Assembly (NCBI GenBank): GCA_036374995.1 | Contig: DASUSS010000002.1 | Location: forward strand, 1-64,000 | Direction: 5' to 3' | Origin: SH-MAG3 sp036374995 | GTDB taxonomy: Bacteria; Gemmatimonadota; Gemmatimonadetes; Longimicrobiales; RSA9 | Length of the DNA stretch: 64,000 nt | Shown: piece by piece, positions 16,819 to 26,046 of the stretch | Layout of the letters: the number at the start of each line of letters is the position of its first letter | How positions within the stretch are numbered: the first letter of the stretch is position 1 | Translations under genes and position numbers: made by a program | Notes under the pieces: model-generated | The model's database searches: none | Told to the model about the DNA's origin: nothing | Seen by the model: the letters and a program-made list of their open reading frames with translations, nothing else

Positions 16819-17155
16819 GCGGTCCTTCCGTGAGTGACACGCCGCTCCACGTTACGCGGGCGGCGGGACCCCCAACAAGGAACGCGGGGGCGACCGGCGA
16901 TCGTGACGTGTCGGGGCGTGCGCGCGCGGGACGAATCGGCAGCGGCCGCTGTCCGGGGCCGCGGAGTGCGCGGTCGCGGGGGAAGGCAGCGGCGGGCGCG
17001 GCGGGCGCGGCGGCGCCCGGCAGCGATCGTCACGCGGGCGCACGCCCTGTCCGCCCTGCCGTCTGCTCATCCCGGGGCGGTACCCGTTCTCCGGGCGCGG
17101 CGTTTCCGTAGAGTGCAGCGAGGTCCACGCGAGGACCGCAGCACGCGGAGGGACG
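16819..17155. other. Non-coding region, divergent promoters
   Basis: This 337-bp GC-rich stretch lies between the divergent response regulator and SGNH-propeller genes. It holds two copies of GCGATCGT(G/C)ACG in the same orientation (near 16899 and 17023) and runs of GGCGCGGC. I see no convincing -35/-10 pair, RNA gene or open reading frame with coding character. Confidence 0.5.
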
Positions 17156-19126
17156 ATGCGCAGCGCAATCCTGTTCGCCGGACTTCTCTGGCTGAGTCCG
17201 GGGTGCTCCACCGATCCGCCGGTCGCGCCGCCGGCGGAGATTCCGCCAGCGGACATGCGCGTGCTGTTCGTGGGGAACTCGCTCACGTACACGCACGACA
17301 TTCCCGGCCTCGTCCAGACGCTGGCGGACCGCACGGGGCGGTCCATGAGTCACGGCACCATCGCGCACCCCGATTTTTCGCTGGAGGACCACTGGAACGC
17401 GGGCCTCGCGCGCGAGATCGAGCGGCTCCGGCCGGACGTCGTCGTGATGCAGCAGGGCCCGTCGTCGCTACCGGAGAGCCGCGTCCATCTCGTGCACTGG
17501 ACGCAGACGATCGCGGAGGCGATCCGCGCCGCGGGCGGTGAGCCGGCGCTGTACATGGTGTGGCCGGATGTCAGCCGCACGTTCGCGTTCGAGGCGGTCC
17601 ATGATTCCTACCGGGCGGCGGCCGATGCGGTCGACGGCCGATTCATTCCGGCGGGCAGCGCGTGGCTCGAGGTATGGGCGCGCGATGAGTCCGCACAGCT
17701 GTATGGCTTCGACGGCGTTCACCCGAGCTACCTCGGTGCCCTCGTCGCCGCGCATACGATTCATGCCGTGCTCTTCGATGCGGATCCGCTGACGACTCCG
17801 GCGCTCGATGACGCCGTGCCACCGGCGCTGCTGGACCTGGTGCGCGCGGCCGTGCACGCGGCCATCGAGGGGGACGCGGCGGCCGCCGCCCGCGTTGCGG
17901 CCCGGGTGCAGGAAGCACGCGCACTTGCGGCCGCCGCCGCGGAACGCGCCCGCTCGGGCGAGCTCCGGGAGGCCGCGGCGCTGCTCGAACGCGCCGTGGA
18001 GCTCAGGCCCGACCACGGCCCGCTGCTGTACAGTCTCGCGGCCGTGCGCGCGCGGCTCGGCGCGGATAGCGCCGCCCGGCGACTGCTCGAACGGGTCGCA
18101 CGGCTCGGCATGCTCGCGGAGCCGGAGCGGGATCCCGCATTCAGCTCGCTCGCACGCGATTCGGCGTTCACGGCAATCGGGTATCGCTTCGCTCTCAACG
18201 CGTCACCGGTGGGCGCCGCCGATGCGGCATTCGGGATCGCGGACACGTCGTTCCTCGCCGAGGGCATTGCGTACGATCCGATGACGGAGCGGTTCTTCGT
18301 CGGCGGCGTGCACCGCCGCGCGATCGTCGAGATCGACGGCAGCGGCGGCGTGACACCGTTCACGTCGTCGTACGAGGACCGCGGCCTGCTCGGCGTGCTG
18401 GGGCTGCAGGTCGATGCGCGCCGGCGTCGGCTGTGGGTTGCGACCGCGGCCATGGCGCAGATGCAGGGCTACGATCCTGCGGAGCACACCGGCCTGGCGG
18501 AAGTGAGGCGCTACGACCTCGACAGCGGTGAGCACGAGCGCACGTACCGGCCGCGGGATGATGCCGCACATGGGTTCGGTGACCTTGCCGTGGATTCCTC
18601 GACCGGCACGGTCTACGTGAGCGACGCGCGAACCGGCGCCCTGTACACGATCGAGCCGAGAGCGGACACGCTCGCAGTCCTGCTGCCGGCGGGATCGTTC
18701 GACTCGCCGCAGGGGATCGTCGTTGCGGGTGCGGGAATGCGGCTGTACGTGGCGGATTACGGTACCGGGATCTGGCGGCTGGACCTCCGCACCGGGCGCT
18801 GCATACGGCTGCGTGGGCCAACGGGTGTGAGCATGCTCGGCATCGACGGTCTCGCCCTGCACGGCGACGCGCTCATCGCCGTGCAGAACTATCCGCGCCC
18901 GCATCGCGTGCTGCGCCTCGCGCCGGATGCGGACGGCAATGCGATCCGGAGTGCGGCGGTGCTGTTGTCGGAGAGCGCGTGGTTCGACGAGCCGACCCTC
19001 GGCACGGTCGTCGGCGATGCGTTCTACTTCGTTGCGAACAGCCAGTGGTCGAAGTTCGGTCCGGATACGATGGCGACCGCGCGCCGCCCGCCCGTCATTC
19101 TCCGCCTGCCGCTCACCGGCTGGTAG
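17156..19126 (+). CDS. Lipoprotein: SGNH esterase, helical repeat and beta-propeller fusion
   Basis: Encodes 656 residues. Lipobox LSPGC is at 13-17. Residues 35-210 form an SGNH-hydrolase domain with the nucleophile in VGNSLTYTHD (Ser42) and the DxxH pair in FDGVHPS (Asp186, His189). Residues about 230-320 are helical and TPR-like (LREAAALLERAVELRPDHGP). Residues about 345-656 form a six-bladed SMP-30/gluconolactonase-type propeller (LAEGIAYDPMTERFFVGGVH, SPQGIVVAG, LYVADYGTGIW). The combination suggests a surface-anchored esterase with a binding or second catalytic propeller. It overlaps the convergent deacetylase gene by 14 bp. Substrate unknown. Confidence 0.82.
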   Translation: MRSAILFAGLLWLSPGCSTDPPVAPPAEIPPADMRVLFVGNSLTYTHDIPGLVQTLADRTGRSMSHGTIAHPDFSLEDHWNAGLAREIERLRPDVVVMQQGPSSLPESRVHLVHWTQTIAEAIRAAGGEPALYMVWPDVSRTFAFEAVHDSYRAAADAVDGRFIPAGSAWLEVWARDESAQLYGFDGVHPSYLGALVAAHTIHAVLFDADPLTTPALDDAVPPALLDLVRAAVHAAIEGDAAAAARVAARVQEARALAAAAAERARSGELREAAALLERAVELRPDHGPLLYSLAAVRARLGADSAARRLLERVARLGMLAEPERDPAFSSLARDSAFTAIGYRFALNASPVGAADAAFGIADTSFLAEGIAYDPMTERFFVGGVHRRAIVEIDGSGGVTPFTSSYEDRGLLGVLGLQVDARRRRLWVATAAMAQMQGYDPAEHTGLAEVRRYDLDSGEHERTYRPRDDAAHGFGDLAVDSSTGTVYVSDARTGALYTIEPRADTLAVLLPAGSFDSPQGIVVAGAGMRLYVADYGTGIWRLDLRTGRCIRLRGPTGVSMLGIDGLALHGDALIAVQNYPRPHRVLRLAPDADGNAIRSAAVLLSESAWFDEPTLGTVVGDAFYFVANSQWSKFGPDTMATARRPPVILRLPLTGW

Positions 19127-19982
19127 CCCGGCCGCTGCCGACCGCCGACGCCAGCATCTCGTCGACGCGCACGAACGAATAGCCGCGCCGCTTCAGCTCG
19201 CCGATGAGCGGTCCGAGGAGCGGATGCATCTTGTCGGTGCGGCCCGGGCCCGCCCCGACGTGCAGGAGCAGCAGGAAGCCATTCAGCCCGTCCGGGTCCG
19301 TCGTCTCGTACTCGAGGATACTCTCGTAGATGTCCAGCGACGATATGAAGCGCGGGTGGGCGTCCGGCATGTAGTCGGCGTTCGAGCGGGTGCCGGGCGT
19401 ATAGTTGAACAGCACGAGACCCATGCGGTCCGCCCAGTCGACGATTTGACGGTTGTACCACTCGTACGGCGGAATGAAGAAGCGCATCTCGCTGCGCGTG
19501 CGGCCGTACTGCGCGAGATCGGCGAGGTTGCGCTCGAGATCGTCACGGAACCGAGCCTCGCCGATGAGTGTCTCGGCGCGATCGGCCCAGGACGCGTAAA
19601 GGAGGTGCTCGTCGGAGTGCGGTCCCAGATAATGCCCGTCCTTCACGATCCGGCGCAGGTGCACCTGGAACTCCGGCGTGCGGATGAACTGGCCGGTGAC
19701 GAAGAACGATGCGCTGACCTGACGCTCGCGCAGCACGTCGAGGATGCTGCCCGCGCCCTCGGCAAACTCGCCGCCGGTGAAGATCAGTGCGATGTGCGGA
19801 CGGTCGCGGGAGCCGCGGATGATGCCGCCCTCGTCATACGTCAGCTCACCCGTCGGCACCGGCCGGGCCGGCGCGGGCGCCCGCGTCGCGCATGCGGCCC
19901 CGAGAACGGACAGCAGCATGCACGCCCGGCCGACCCGCGGGCGTGCGCGCGTGCGCCCGGTGCGACGGCCTGCGGCGATCAT
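19113..19982 (-). CDS. NodB-type polysaccharide deacetylase-like lipoprotein
   Basis: Encodes 289 residues with a basic N-terminal region and a lipobox-like LGAAC near 30-34. The NodB-like fold is recognisable: IALIFTGGEFAEGAGSILDV, ASFFVTGQFI, LGPHSDEHLLY and a final LLLLHVGAG. The usual TFDDG metal motif reads FTGGEFAEG, while the later His-rich motif (HSDEH) is present. I recall a subfamily with FTG-EFA in this place. A start at 19919 (MLLSVLGAAC) is equally possible; neither start has a good ribosome site. It overlaps the SGNH gene tail to tail. Confidence 0.8.
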   Translation of the reverse strand: MIAAGRRTGRTRARPRVGRACMLLSVLGAACATRAPAPARPVPTGELTYDEGGIIRGSRDRPHIALIFTGGEFAEGAGSILDVLRERQVSASFFVTGQFIRTPEFQVHLRRIVKDGHYLGPHSDEHLLYASWADRAETLIGEARFRDDLERNLADLAQYGRTRSEMRFFIPPYEWYNRQIVDWADRMGLVLFNYTPGTRSNADYMPDAHPRFISSLDIYESILEYETTDPDGLNGFLLLLHVGAGPGRTDKMHPLLGPLIGELKRRGYSFVRVDEMLASAVGSGRATSR

Positions 19983-20037
19983 GCGAATGTCCCGGCGAAG
20001 CCGGTGTGCCGATGGCGCCTGCGAGAAACGTTCATGC

Positions 20038-21927
20038 TCAGACGAGAGAGTGATATGCCCAGAGACCCAGAACGAGGACTGAGCCGATGAGACCGCTGTA
20101 GCGAAGATATGCGGAGAACCGATCGCCTTGCCGGTTGCCCCGGGACGCGAGCGCGGCGGCCGCGATCGTGAGCACGCACAGGACCCACGGCAGCACGACG
20201 ACCCACGCCCAGCCCGCGGGCACGCCCAGCGCGGGCACGAGCACGTTCGTGCGCGCTCCGATGACGATCGCAGCCATGACGCCGACCAGGAAGATCAGCG
20301 CGGTCGCGGCGGCCAGCCAGATCGCGATCGCACCGAGAGGCGCGCGGCGGTGCTCCGTGCGCTGCCCGCGCAGCTCCCGGATGGGCAGCAACGTTACGGG
20401 CAGCAGGAGCAGGAGGACGGCGGCTGCGGCCGGAGCTGCCGCACGGAACGGTGCAGCGTTCGCTCGCATGACGGCGCGGCCGATCCACCGGCTCAGCACG
20501 ACTCGCCGCGCGAACGGAATGGGCGCGATCGAGTCGAGACAAGCAGCATCCGGGGCCAGGTGCGGTGAGTCGAAAAAATCCCGCTGAATACGGGACATGC
20601 AGGGACTCTGGTACTCGTGACCGTGCCACGGGATCTCGAGCACACGCGCCCGCGTGAGTCCGCTCGCGAGGAAGCGCGCGTAGCGCGGCGGCGTGCGCGG
20701 ATCCAGCTCGCCGACCATGATCAAGGAGGGAATGTCGGCGCGCAGCGGCTCGCCCGCCGCATCACCGTACGACTCGCCGACCCAGGCGGGGCATCGGGTG
20801 CGGAGCCAGGGCGCCGTTTCGAGCGAGACGGGGCTGTCGTTGCAGTGAAAGGCGAGGTTCGTACCGAACGCGATGTCATCATCGGCGAACAGTGTCAGGA
20901 GCTGCGGCGCCATACCGACCACGGGATCGAAGCCGTGACGCGCGATCGTCTGGATCATCAGCGGTGCGCCGGCGGCGAGGCTGCGTGCGGTGAGCAGCTG
21001 TGCGAGCCCTTCGTTCAGTGCCCGATCATCCAGAAGGATCCAGCCCTCGGGCGCTCGGTCGGAAGTCGGGACCGGCACGCGCACGGGTGAGCGGCGCGCA
21101 CGTGCCATGACGGAATCGTAGTCCTCGGCGAGTCGCGGATACGTCGCACTGCACGCGTCGAGCTGAGCACAGCGTCGGAACAGCGCGGTGAACAGCGCTC
21201 CAGCGACATCGGCGTCGTCGCCGAGGTGAGGCAGACCCGGCGGCACGGGGCCGATCATGACGACGGCACGGATGGCGGAAGGGATCCGTCGCATCGCCTC
21301 GGCTGCGATGCGCGATCCGTAGGACGCGCCGAGCAGGTTGACGCGCTCGACGCCGAGGCCCCGGCGCAGTACGTCGATGTCGCGCGCGGCCTGGACCGCA
21401 TCGAGCAGCTCCGGGCGGGCGCCGTCGGCGAGAAGCCGTGCGCGGCACGCGGACAGCTTCGACACCAGGATGGTTTCGGCCGCGGGCGAATCGGATGTGA
21501 GCGGCGCGGCACCGTCGAGCTCGGGGCAGGTGCGTGGCTCGGAGAGGCCATGGCCGCGCGGATCGAGAATGATGAAGTCGCGGCGCTCGCGCAGCAGCGC
21601 AATGCGCGCCGAGCGCGCGGCATCCGCCGTCCATGGCCCGACCGCGGACATGCCGGGCCCGCCCGGGATGAAGATGATCGGATCGGGCGCAGGCTCGGCG
21701 GCGCGCGCCGGCAGCACGCTGAACGCGAGCCGGAGGGTTCGCGAAGCGGGGTCGTCGTGATCCTGCGGTACCTCGATGTAGCCGAACCGGATGCTGTCGC
21801 GCAGGCTCGGCGGCAGCTCGAACGGTGGAGCGGCGAGCTCGATCCGCGCGTCGCGCGGCGGCTCAGCCTGCGGCGGCGGCGGCCCGGCCTGCGCGGCCAG
21901 CAGCGTCAGGACGACGACGACCCCCAT
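20038..21927 (-). CDS. TAP-type alpha/beta-hydrolase with a C-terminal membrane domain
   Basis: Encodes 629 residues. After a signal-like N-terminus, the hydrolase domain (about 45-470) has the oxyanion strand IFIPGGPG, the nucleophile elbow GASYGSR, an Asp in GELDPRTPP and a His in WHGHEYQS, matching proline iminopeptidase and TAP-type exopeptidases. The last 150 residues carry about four membrane helices (VLLLLLPVTLLPI, AIWLAAATALIFLVGVMAAI, VVLPWVLCVLTIAAAAL, GSVLVLGLWAYHSLV). That membrane anchor is unusual for the family. The enzyme probably trims peptides on the outer face of the inner membrane. Confidence 0.85.
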   Translation of the reverse strand: MGVVVVLTLLAAQAGPPPPQAEPPRDARIELAAPPFELPPSLRDSIRFGYIEVPQDHDDPASRTLRLAFSVLPARAAEPAPDPIIFIPGGPGMSAVGPWTADAARSARIALLRERRDFIILDPRGHGLSEPRTCPELDGAAPLTSDSPAAETILVSKLSACRARLLADGARPELLDAVQAARDIDVLRRGLGVERVNLLGASYGSRIAAEAMRRIPSAIRAVVMIGPVPPGLPHLGDDADVAGALFTALFRRCAQLDACSATYPRLAEDYDSVMARARRSPVRVPVPTSDRAPEGWILLDDRALNEGLAQLLTARSLAAGAPLMIQTIARHGFDPVVGMAPQLLTLFADDDIAFGTNLAFHCNDSPVSLETAPWLRTRCPAWVGESYGDAAGEPLRADIPSLIMVGELDPRTPPRYARFLASGLTRARVLEIPWHGHEYQSPCMSRIQRDFFDSPHLAPDAACLDSIAPIPFARRVVLSRWIGRAVMRANAAPFRAAAPAAAAVLLLLLPVTLLPIRELRGQRTEHRRAPLGAIAIWLAAATALIFLVGVMAAIVIGARTNVLVPALGVPAGWAWVVVLPWVLCVLTIAAAALASRGNRQGDRFSAYLRYSGLIGSVLVLGLWAYHSLV

Positions 21928-21938
21928 GCATCACCCGG

Positions 21939-22532
21939 TCAGCGACTCCACGGCGGCACGACGCCGTTCGTGCGCGCATAGGCGATCAGCTGTCCGAGAT
22001 GCTCGTGCAGATGCGTTGTGGTCATGACCCAGAGGTCGAGCCCACTCATGCGGCTGCCGAACAGGTCGAGCTCGCGCGCGAGGAACGCTTCGTCCGACTG
22101 CTCGACCGCGGTGCGCAGGTGCGCGAACGACGCCCGCATTTCCTGCAGCGCTTCGGCCTTCGTCGCGCTGCGCGTCTCGAATGCCTGGACCGTCGGGTAC
22201 TCGCCGGCACGGATGCCCGTCGCTTCAGGTGCGGCGACGCCCTTCGCGGTCGGCAGGAAATAGTTGTCGGCCGCGATGTGCATCACGACCTCGCCCGTCG
22301 AGCGAACGCCCGCGCCCGGCCGCCAGGCGTACGCCGCGTCGGGCATCGCCTCGGCCAGACCGGTCAGCTTCTCCTCGACCGCGGCCAGATCGCGCAGCAG
22401 CGCGTCAATGGCAGCGGGCCGGGCGCCGTGATGCGCGGATGGATGCGCCTGCGCCCGGACGGCGGCAGGTGCGAGACTCGTCGCGAACAGTGCCGCGATG
22501 GTGACGTAACGAAGTCGACGGTTGGATCGCAT
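21939..22532 (-). CDS. Secreted DinB-family protein
   Basis: Encodes 197 residues with a signal peptide (YVTIAALFATSLAPAAVRAQ). The mature part is a DinB-like four-helix bundle with the metal-binding histidines in VVMHIAADNYF and TTTHLHEHLGQLIAYAR. DinB-like bundles bind divalent metals and are often thiol-transferase-like; secreted versions are common in Gemmatimonadota and Acidobacteriota. It starts 11 bp after the hydrolase gene's start region on the same strand and is probably the first gene of a two-gene operon with it. The exact reaction is unknown. Confidence 0.88.
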   Translation of the reverse strand: MRSNRRLRYVTIAALFATSLAPAAVRAQAHPSAHHGARPAAIDALLRDLAAVEEKLTGLAEAMPDAAYAWRPGAGVRSTGEVVMHIAADNYFLPTAKGVAAPEATGIRAGEYPTVQAFETRSATKAEALQEMRASFAHLRTAVEQSDEAFLARELDLFGSRMSGLDLWVMTTTHLHEHLGQLIAYARTNGVVPPWSR

Positions 22533-22690
22533 GGCAGTGCTCCGGCAGGAGTTTTTGTGCGTTTCCCAGGAAGATCCCGTCTTGCCCGGGTGTCAGCAAG
22601 TGCCCTGCGGCGACTCGTCGTCGTTCCGGCATCGCCTGTACCCGATCCGGCGCGACGAGGAACGGTACCATGGTCCTGAAAGGAGGCCGC

Positions 22691-23197
22691 ATGCACAGAT
22701 CCCGCATCGTCTGCACAGCTGCCCTCGCCTTCGCACTGTTCGCAGCGGCCGGGCCACTCGCCGCACAGAACGGCCGCGGCTGCACGGAGCCGATCCATCG
22801 GGCGTTCGATTTCTGGATCGGCGAGTGGGAGGTCCGGCTCGAGAACGGGTCGGTCGCAGGCCGCAACACGATCCGCGCGATGGCGGGCGGATGCGGTCTG
22901 GCCGAGAGCTGGCGCGGCGCGTCCGGCACCGTCGGCGAGAGCCTGAACCATTACGACCCTGCGGACGGGCAGTGGCACCAGCTCTGGATCGACAGCTCGG
23001 GCCTCGTCCTTCGGCTCGCAGGATCGCCGATCGACGGCGGCATGCGGCTCGAGAGCCGGCCGCGCGACGGTGCGCCAGTGAACCGCATCACGTGGACGCT
23101 CCTCGAGGACGGCCGCGTCCGCCAGCTGTGGGAGGTCTCGTCCGACGGGGGCGGCACATGGCAGGTGGTGTTCGACGGATACTATGTGAAGCAGTGA
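22691..23197 (+). CDS. Secreted DUF1579-like protein
   Basis: Encodes 168 residues with a signal peptide (ALAFALFAAAGPLAAQ). The mature part begins at FDFWIGEWEVRLENG, followed by GGCGLAESWRG and LNHYDPADGQWHQLWID, which is the pattern of the DUF1579 lipocalin-like beta-barrel family. AAAGGAGG lies just upstream of the chosen ATG at 22691; an in-frame Met seven codons earlier is less likely. Divergent from the DinB gene. Its ligand or activity is unknown. Confidence 0.85.
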   Translation: MHRSRIVCTAALAFALFAAAGPLAAQNGRGCTEPIHRAFDFWIGEWEVRLENGSVAGRNTIRAMAGGCGLAESWRGASGTVGESLNHYDPADGQWHQLWIDSSGLVLRLAGSPIDGGMRLESRPRDGAPVNRITWTLLEDGRVRQLWEVSSDGGGTWQVVFDGYYVKQ

Positions 23198-23390
23198 TAC
23201 GGGGTGTGGCGCGGAGCGTGTCGGGCGCGAGCATCCCTGCGCGCACGTCGGGGGCGGGATCGGGCTCGGGGTCGCATGGTTCGGGTCGGGTCCGGGGGCC
23301 CAGCGGGCGAATCCGGCGGGTGTTTCGGACCGAGGCGCAGATCGGAGCGGTGGCCGAGGATACCGGGCGCGGTGCGGTCGGCGATTTAAG

Positions 23391-23409
23391 CGGGCGCTAA
23401 GCGCGCCCG
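23391..23409 (+). terminator. Possible hairpin before the two-module lipoprotein
   Basis: CGGGCGC and GCGCCCG form a 7-bp stem around TAAGC in the 293-bp gap 23198-23490. It has no T-tract and may equally be a regulatory dyad for the gene at 23491. Nothing else in the gap is convincing. Confidence 0.35.
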
Positions 23410-23490
23410 ACTAACCTCCTTCCGGCGGCGAGGCTGCCGATCCGCGCGCAGCGCGGTCTTCGCGAACAACCGGACCTACTGGAGTCATAT

Positions 23491-24360
23491 ATGTTTCGTC
23501 GGATCACCACGGCTGCGGCGCTGCTGGCGGCGTCCGTGGCAGCGTGCGACAGCGCGGGGCCTGCGGAGCCGCGGCCGCAACCGCCGCTCCACAGCGGCGT
23601 CTGGCACCTTCACCAGGCCGATGGCGGGCCGCCCCCGGTTCTGGTGGCACAGGAGAACGTCGACGGCCGCGTGCGGCGGACGTTCCTGGATTCCGCGACG
23701 CTCCGCATCACGATGGACGGGCACTGGGACCAGCAGCTGTTCCTCGAGACGTGGGAGGATGACGGCCCGATCAATGGCTTCACGGAGAGCGACGGCGGCC
23801 CCTGGATCCCGACGGATACCGGGTACCTGCTCATCTCGGACGTGCACGGGTCGAGGCGCCTCGTGCGAAACCCGGCAATGGACTCCATGGCCCTGACGCT
23901 CCGGGTGGAGGGATCCGCCGCCATGCGCCAGGCGACGCTGCGCCGTACCGCGCCGCCGCCACTGCTCACGGCAGAGTGGCGTGCGACTCACGTGCGGGGG
24001 CAGCCCGTCCCGGACGCGATGTACACCTGGCCCGTCGACTCGATCGGTGGCGAGCCGGTCAGTGTGCACTGGGTGGTGGATTCCGCGCGCATCGCCCTCC
24101 ATCCGACCGGACGCTACGTGCACCGGGTGTGGGTGACCCAGTGGGTCGGCGACCCGGGCGGTCCGCCGCTCCATCCCACGCTGCGTTTCTACCACGGCGA
24201 CTTCGGCGAGTGGAATCGCTCCGGCACCTCACTCGGCTTCGTCTCGCACTGGCTGCAGAACCACACGATGACGGGATCGTTCGGCACCGACGGCGTGCTG
24301 CGCATGGAGCACGGGTTCAGCCATGGAGATACGGCCGTGGATTTCCGTTACGGCCGGTAG
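23491..24360 (+). CDS. Lipoprotein with two lipocalin-like modules
   Basis: Encodes 289 residues with lipobox SVAAC near residue 19. The mature protein appears to be two similar beta-rich modules: the first begins GVWHLHQADGGPPPV and contains ATLRITMDGHWDQQLF; the second begins EWRATHVRGQPVPD and contains ARIALHPTGRYVHRVW. The repeated order (Trp start, Pro turn, small residue, strand, Gly, strand) suggests an internal duplication. It probably binds a small ligand in the periplasm. It is followed by REPIN-like element 2, and is convergent with the 13-haem gene. Confidence 0.75.
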   Translation: MFRRITTAAALLAASVAACDSAGPAEPRPQPPLHSGVWHLHQADGGPPPVLVAQENVDGRVRRTFLDSATLRITMDGHWDQQLFLETWEDDGPINGFTESDGGPWIPTDTGYLLISDVHGSRRLVRNPAMDSMALTLRVEGSAAMRQATLRRTAPPPLLTAEWRATHVRGQPVPDAMYTWPVDSIGGEPVSVHWVVDSARIALHPTGRYVHRVWVTQWVGDPGGPPLHPTLRFYHGDFGEWNRSGTSLGFVSHWLQNHTMTGSFGTDGVLRMEHGFSHGDTAVDFRYGR

Positions 24361-24394
24361 GCGGGAGCGCGGGCGCGGCCCGCGGGCGCGGCCC

Positions 24395-24620
24395 GCGGAC
24401 GCGGCACCAGAATTCCATTATGGCGCAGCCGGGCAGATTCCCGCCCCAGGCGCCTGGTGATCGAACGGAGGAGAGCGCGAGCGGAGCGGCGCGGTGTGTC
24501 GGACCTCCGCACTCCGCGGGAGCACCTGGTCCCGTCCACCTGCTCCTTGTCACCAACGGTTGTGCCCGGGGGAGGCAATGTCCGGATCAGCCAAAACGGA
24601 ATTCTGGTGCCGCGTCCGCG
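24395..24620. repeat. REPIN-like inverted repeat, element 2
   Basis: Left arm 24395-24424 and right arm 24590-24620 are reverse complements over 30 bp with two to three mismatches near the inner end. The variant AGAATTCC replaces the AGATTTCT of element 1 in both arms. The spacer is 165 bp. The left outer end is preceded by two 13-nt degenerate copies of itself (24366-24394, GCGGCCCGCGGGC-like). It lies between two convergent genes. Confidence 0.85.
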
Positions 24621-24633
24621 TGCCCGTCCGCGT

Positions 24634-26046
24634 TCACTGCGTCCCGATTCGTGCAGCCGCACCCTCACCTCGACGCATGACTCGGCGATGGAACGCGTCC
24701 GGCATGTCCTGCTGGAAGAGCGGCTCGCGCCATGTGTAATGGCAGTAGGTGCACTGACCCATGCGCGGCATGCGGCCGATGTCGGGGCGGGCGGGAGCCG
24801 TTCGTCCCGCGGCGGTCCAGGCGGCGGCCGCGTGAGTGAGTGCTTCGTTCAGCGCGCGGTGTGAGAGCGGCAGGTTGTGCGCGGCGTCGCCGTCGCGGAC
24901 GAAGCGGAGCAGTGAGTCGGCGGCTGCGGCATGGGCTCGCGCGCTGTCGCCGGATGCGGAACGCGCGAACGCGAATGCGGTGGCGATGTACTCCGCGATC
25001 TGCGCGGTACGTTCCGCGGTGCCGCGCTCCCACCAGCCGAGCACCGTCGCATACTCGGGGGAGTGACAGCTGACGCAGCTGGTGCGCGTGGCCGCACCGT
25101 CGGCGGTCTGGACGTGACAGGAACGGCACGTCAAGCCGAGCAGGAACTTGTCGCTCGGTGCGGCCGCGAGGCCGGCGGGAGCGGCGCCGAGCATGAGGCG
25201 CTGTTCGGCGGCGTGCACGTCCGTGTGGCAGGCGTTGCACGTCGCCGGTTCGAAATCCATGCCCGCAGGCACGTCGTGGACGGTTGCGTGGCACTGCGTG
25301 CAGCTCAGCCGGACACCGGTGCTCATCGACACGATGCGGTGCGACACGTCCTCGTGGCAGCTGCTGCACGCAACGCCCGTGTGCGACGGGTGCAGATCGC
25401 GCCCCGCGCCCCGTTCCATCACATCCTCCGCGGCGGCGTGACATGCGACGCAGACTGCGCCGTGCACGCGCGTTTCGGGACGGCCGACGTCATAGTGACA
25501 GCGGACGCACTCGCCGCCGATCCACGGCAGATCCGAATGCATGAGCGGTACGCTCTGGCTCGTGAGCGCGACGTGGGCGGGGTCCGTGTGACAGAGACGG
25601 CAGTCGTCCGCACCGCTGCCATCGAGGCTCGCGGCGTGACAGAGCGCGCAGCCGGTGGTCGTGACGTCGAGCTCGAGGTCGCCGCGCGCGTGCGTATGAC
25701 AGGATGCACAGCCGGCCGCGGTGGCGCTGTCGCCGGCGTGATTCTCGTGCTCGAGCGGGATCGCGCCGAGCGACACGGTGCGGGCCGCGCCGGACTCGTG
25801 GCAGTCCATGCAGGCGTCGTCGCTCGCGGCGGGGATGTCGCGTGCGATCGCGGCACCGTCGTGGCAGCGGGCGCAGGCGAGGCCGGCGTGGGCGCCGTCC
25901 GACATCGGCGCGCCCTGATCGGACGCGGTGTCCGCGCCGGCTGCGCCCGACGCGACTGCGGCCGGATGTTCGTCCGACTGCCCGGCGCAGCCGCCGAGTG
26001 CGAGCGCCAGTGCGGCGAGTCCGGTCAGCAGAAGGCGACGGCCCAC
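24634..26046 (-). CDS. 13-haem c-type cytochrome lipoprotein
   Basis: Encodes 470 residues from a GTG start at 26046, chosen because it gives a lipoprotein signal (LLLTGLAALALALGGC); no ribosome site is strong. Thirteen CxxCH motifs follow (CARCH, CMDCH, CASCH, CALCH, CRLCH, CVRCH, CVACH, CSSCH, CTQCH, CNACH, CRSCH, CVSCH, CTYCH), the last near the C-terminus after a haem-free helical stretch. It should be lipid-anchored in the periplasm or outer membrane and carry electrons from the cytochrome b module. It overlaps the cytochrome b gene by 22 nt. A role in extracellular or periplasmic electron transfer is inference. Confidence 0.88.
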   Translation of the reverse strand: MGRRLLLTGLAALALALGGCAGQSDEHPAAVASGAAGADTASDQGAPMSDGAHAGLACARCHDGAAIARDIPAASDDACMDCHESGAARTVSLGAIPLEHENHAGDSATAAGCASCHTHARGDLELDVTTTGCALCHAASLDGSGADDCRLCHTDPAHVALTSQSVPLMHSDLPWIGGECVRCHYDVGRPETRVHGAVCVACHAAAEDVMERGAGRDLHPSHTGVACSSCHEDVSHRIVSMSTGVRLSCTQCHATVHDVPAGMDFEPATCNACHTDVHAAEQRLMLGAAPAGLAAAPSDKFLLGLTCRSCHVQTADGAATRTSCVSCHSPEYATVLGWWERGTAERTAQIAEYIATAFAFARSASGDSARAHAAAADSLLRFVRDGDAAHNLPLSHRALNEALTHAAAAWTAAGRTAPARPDIGRMPRMGQCTYCHYTWREPLFQQDMPDAFHRRVMRRGEGAAARIGTQ

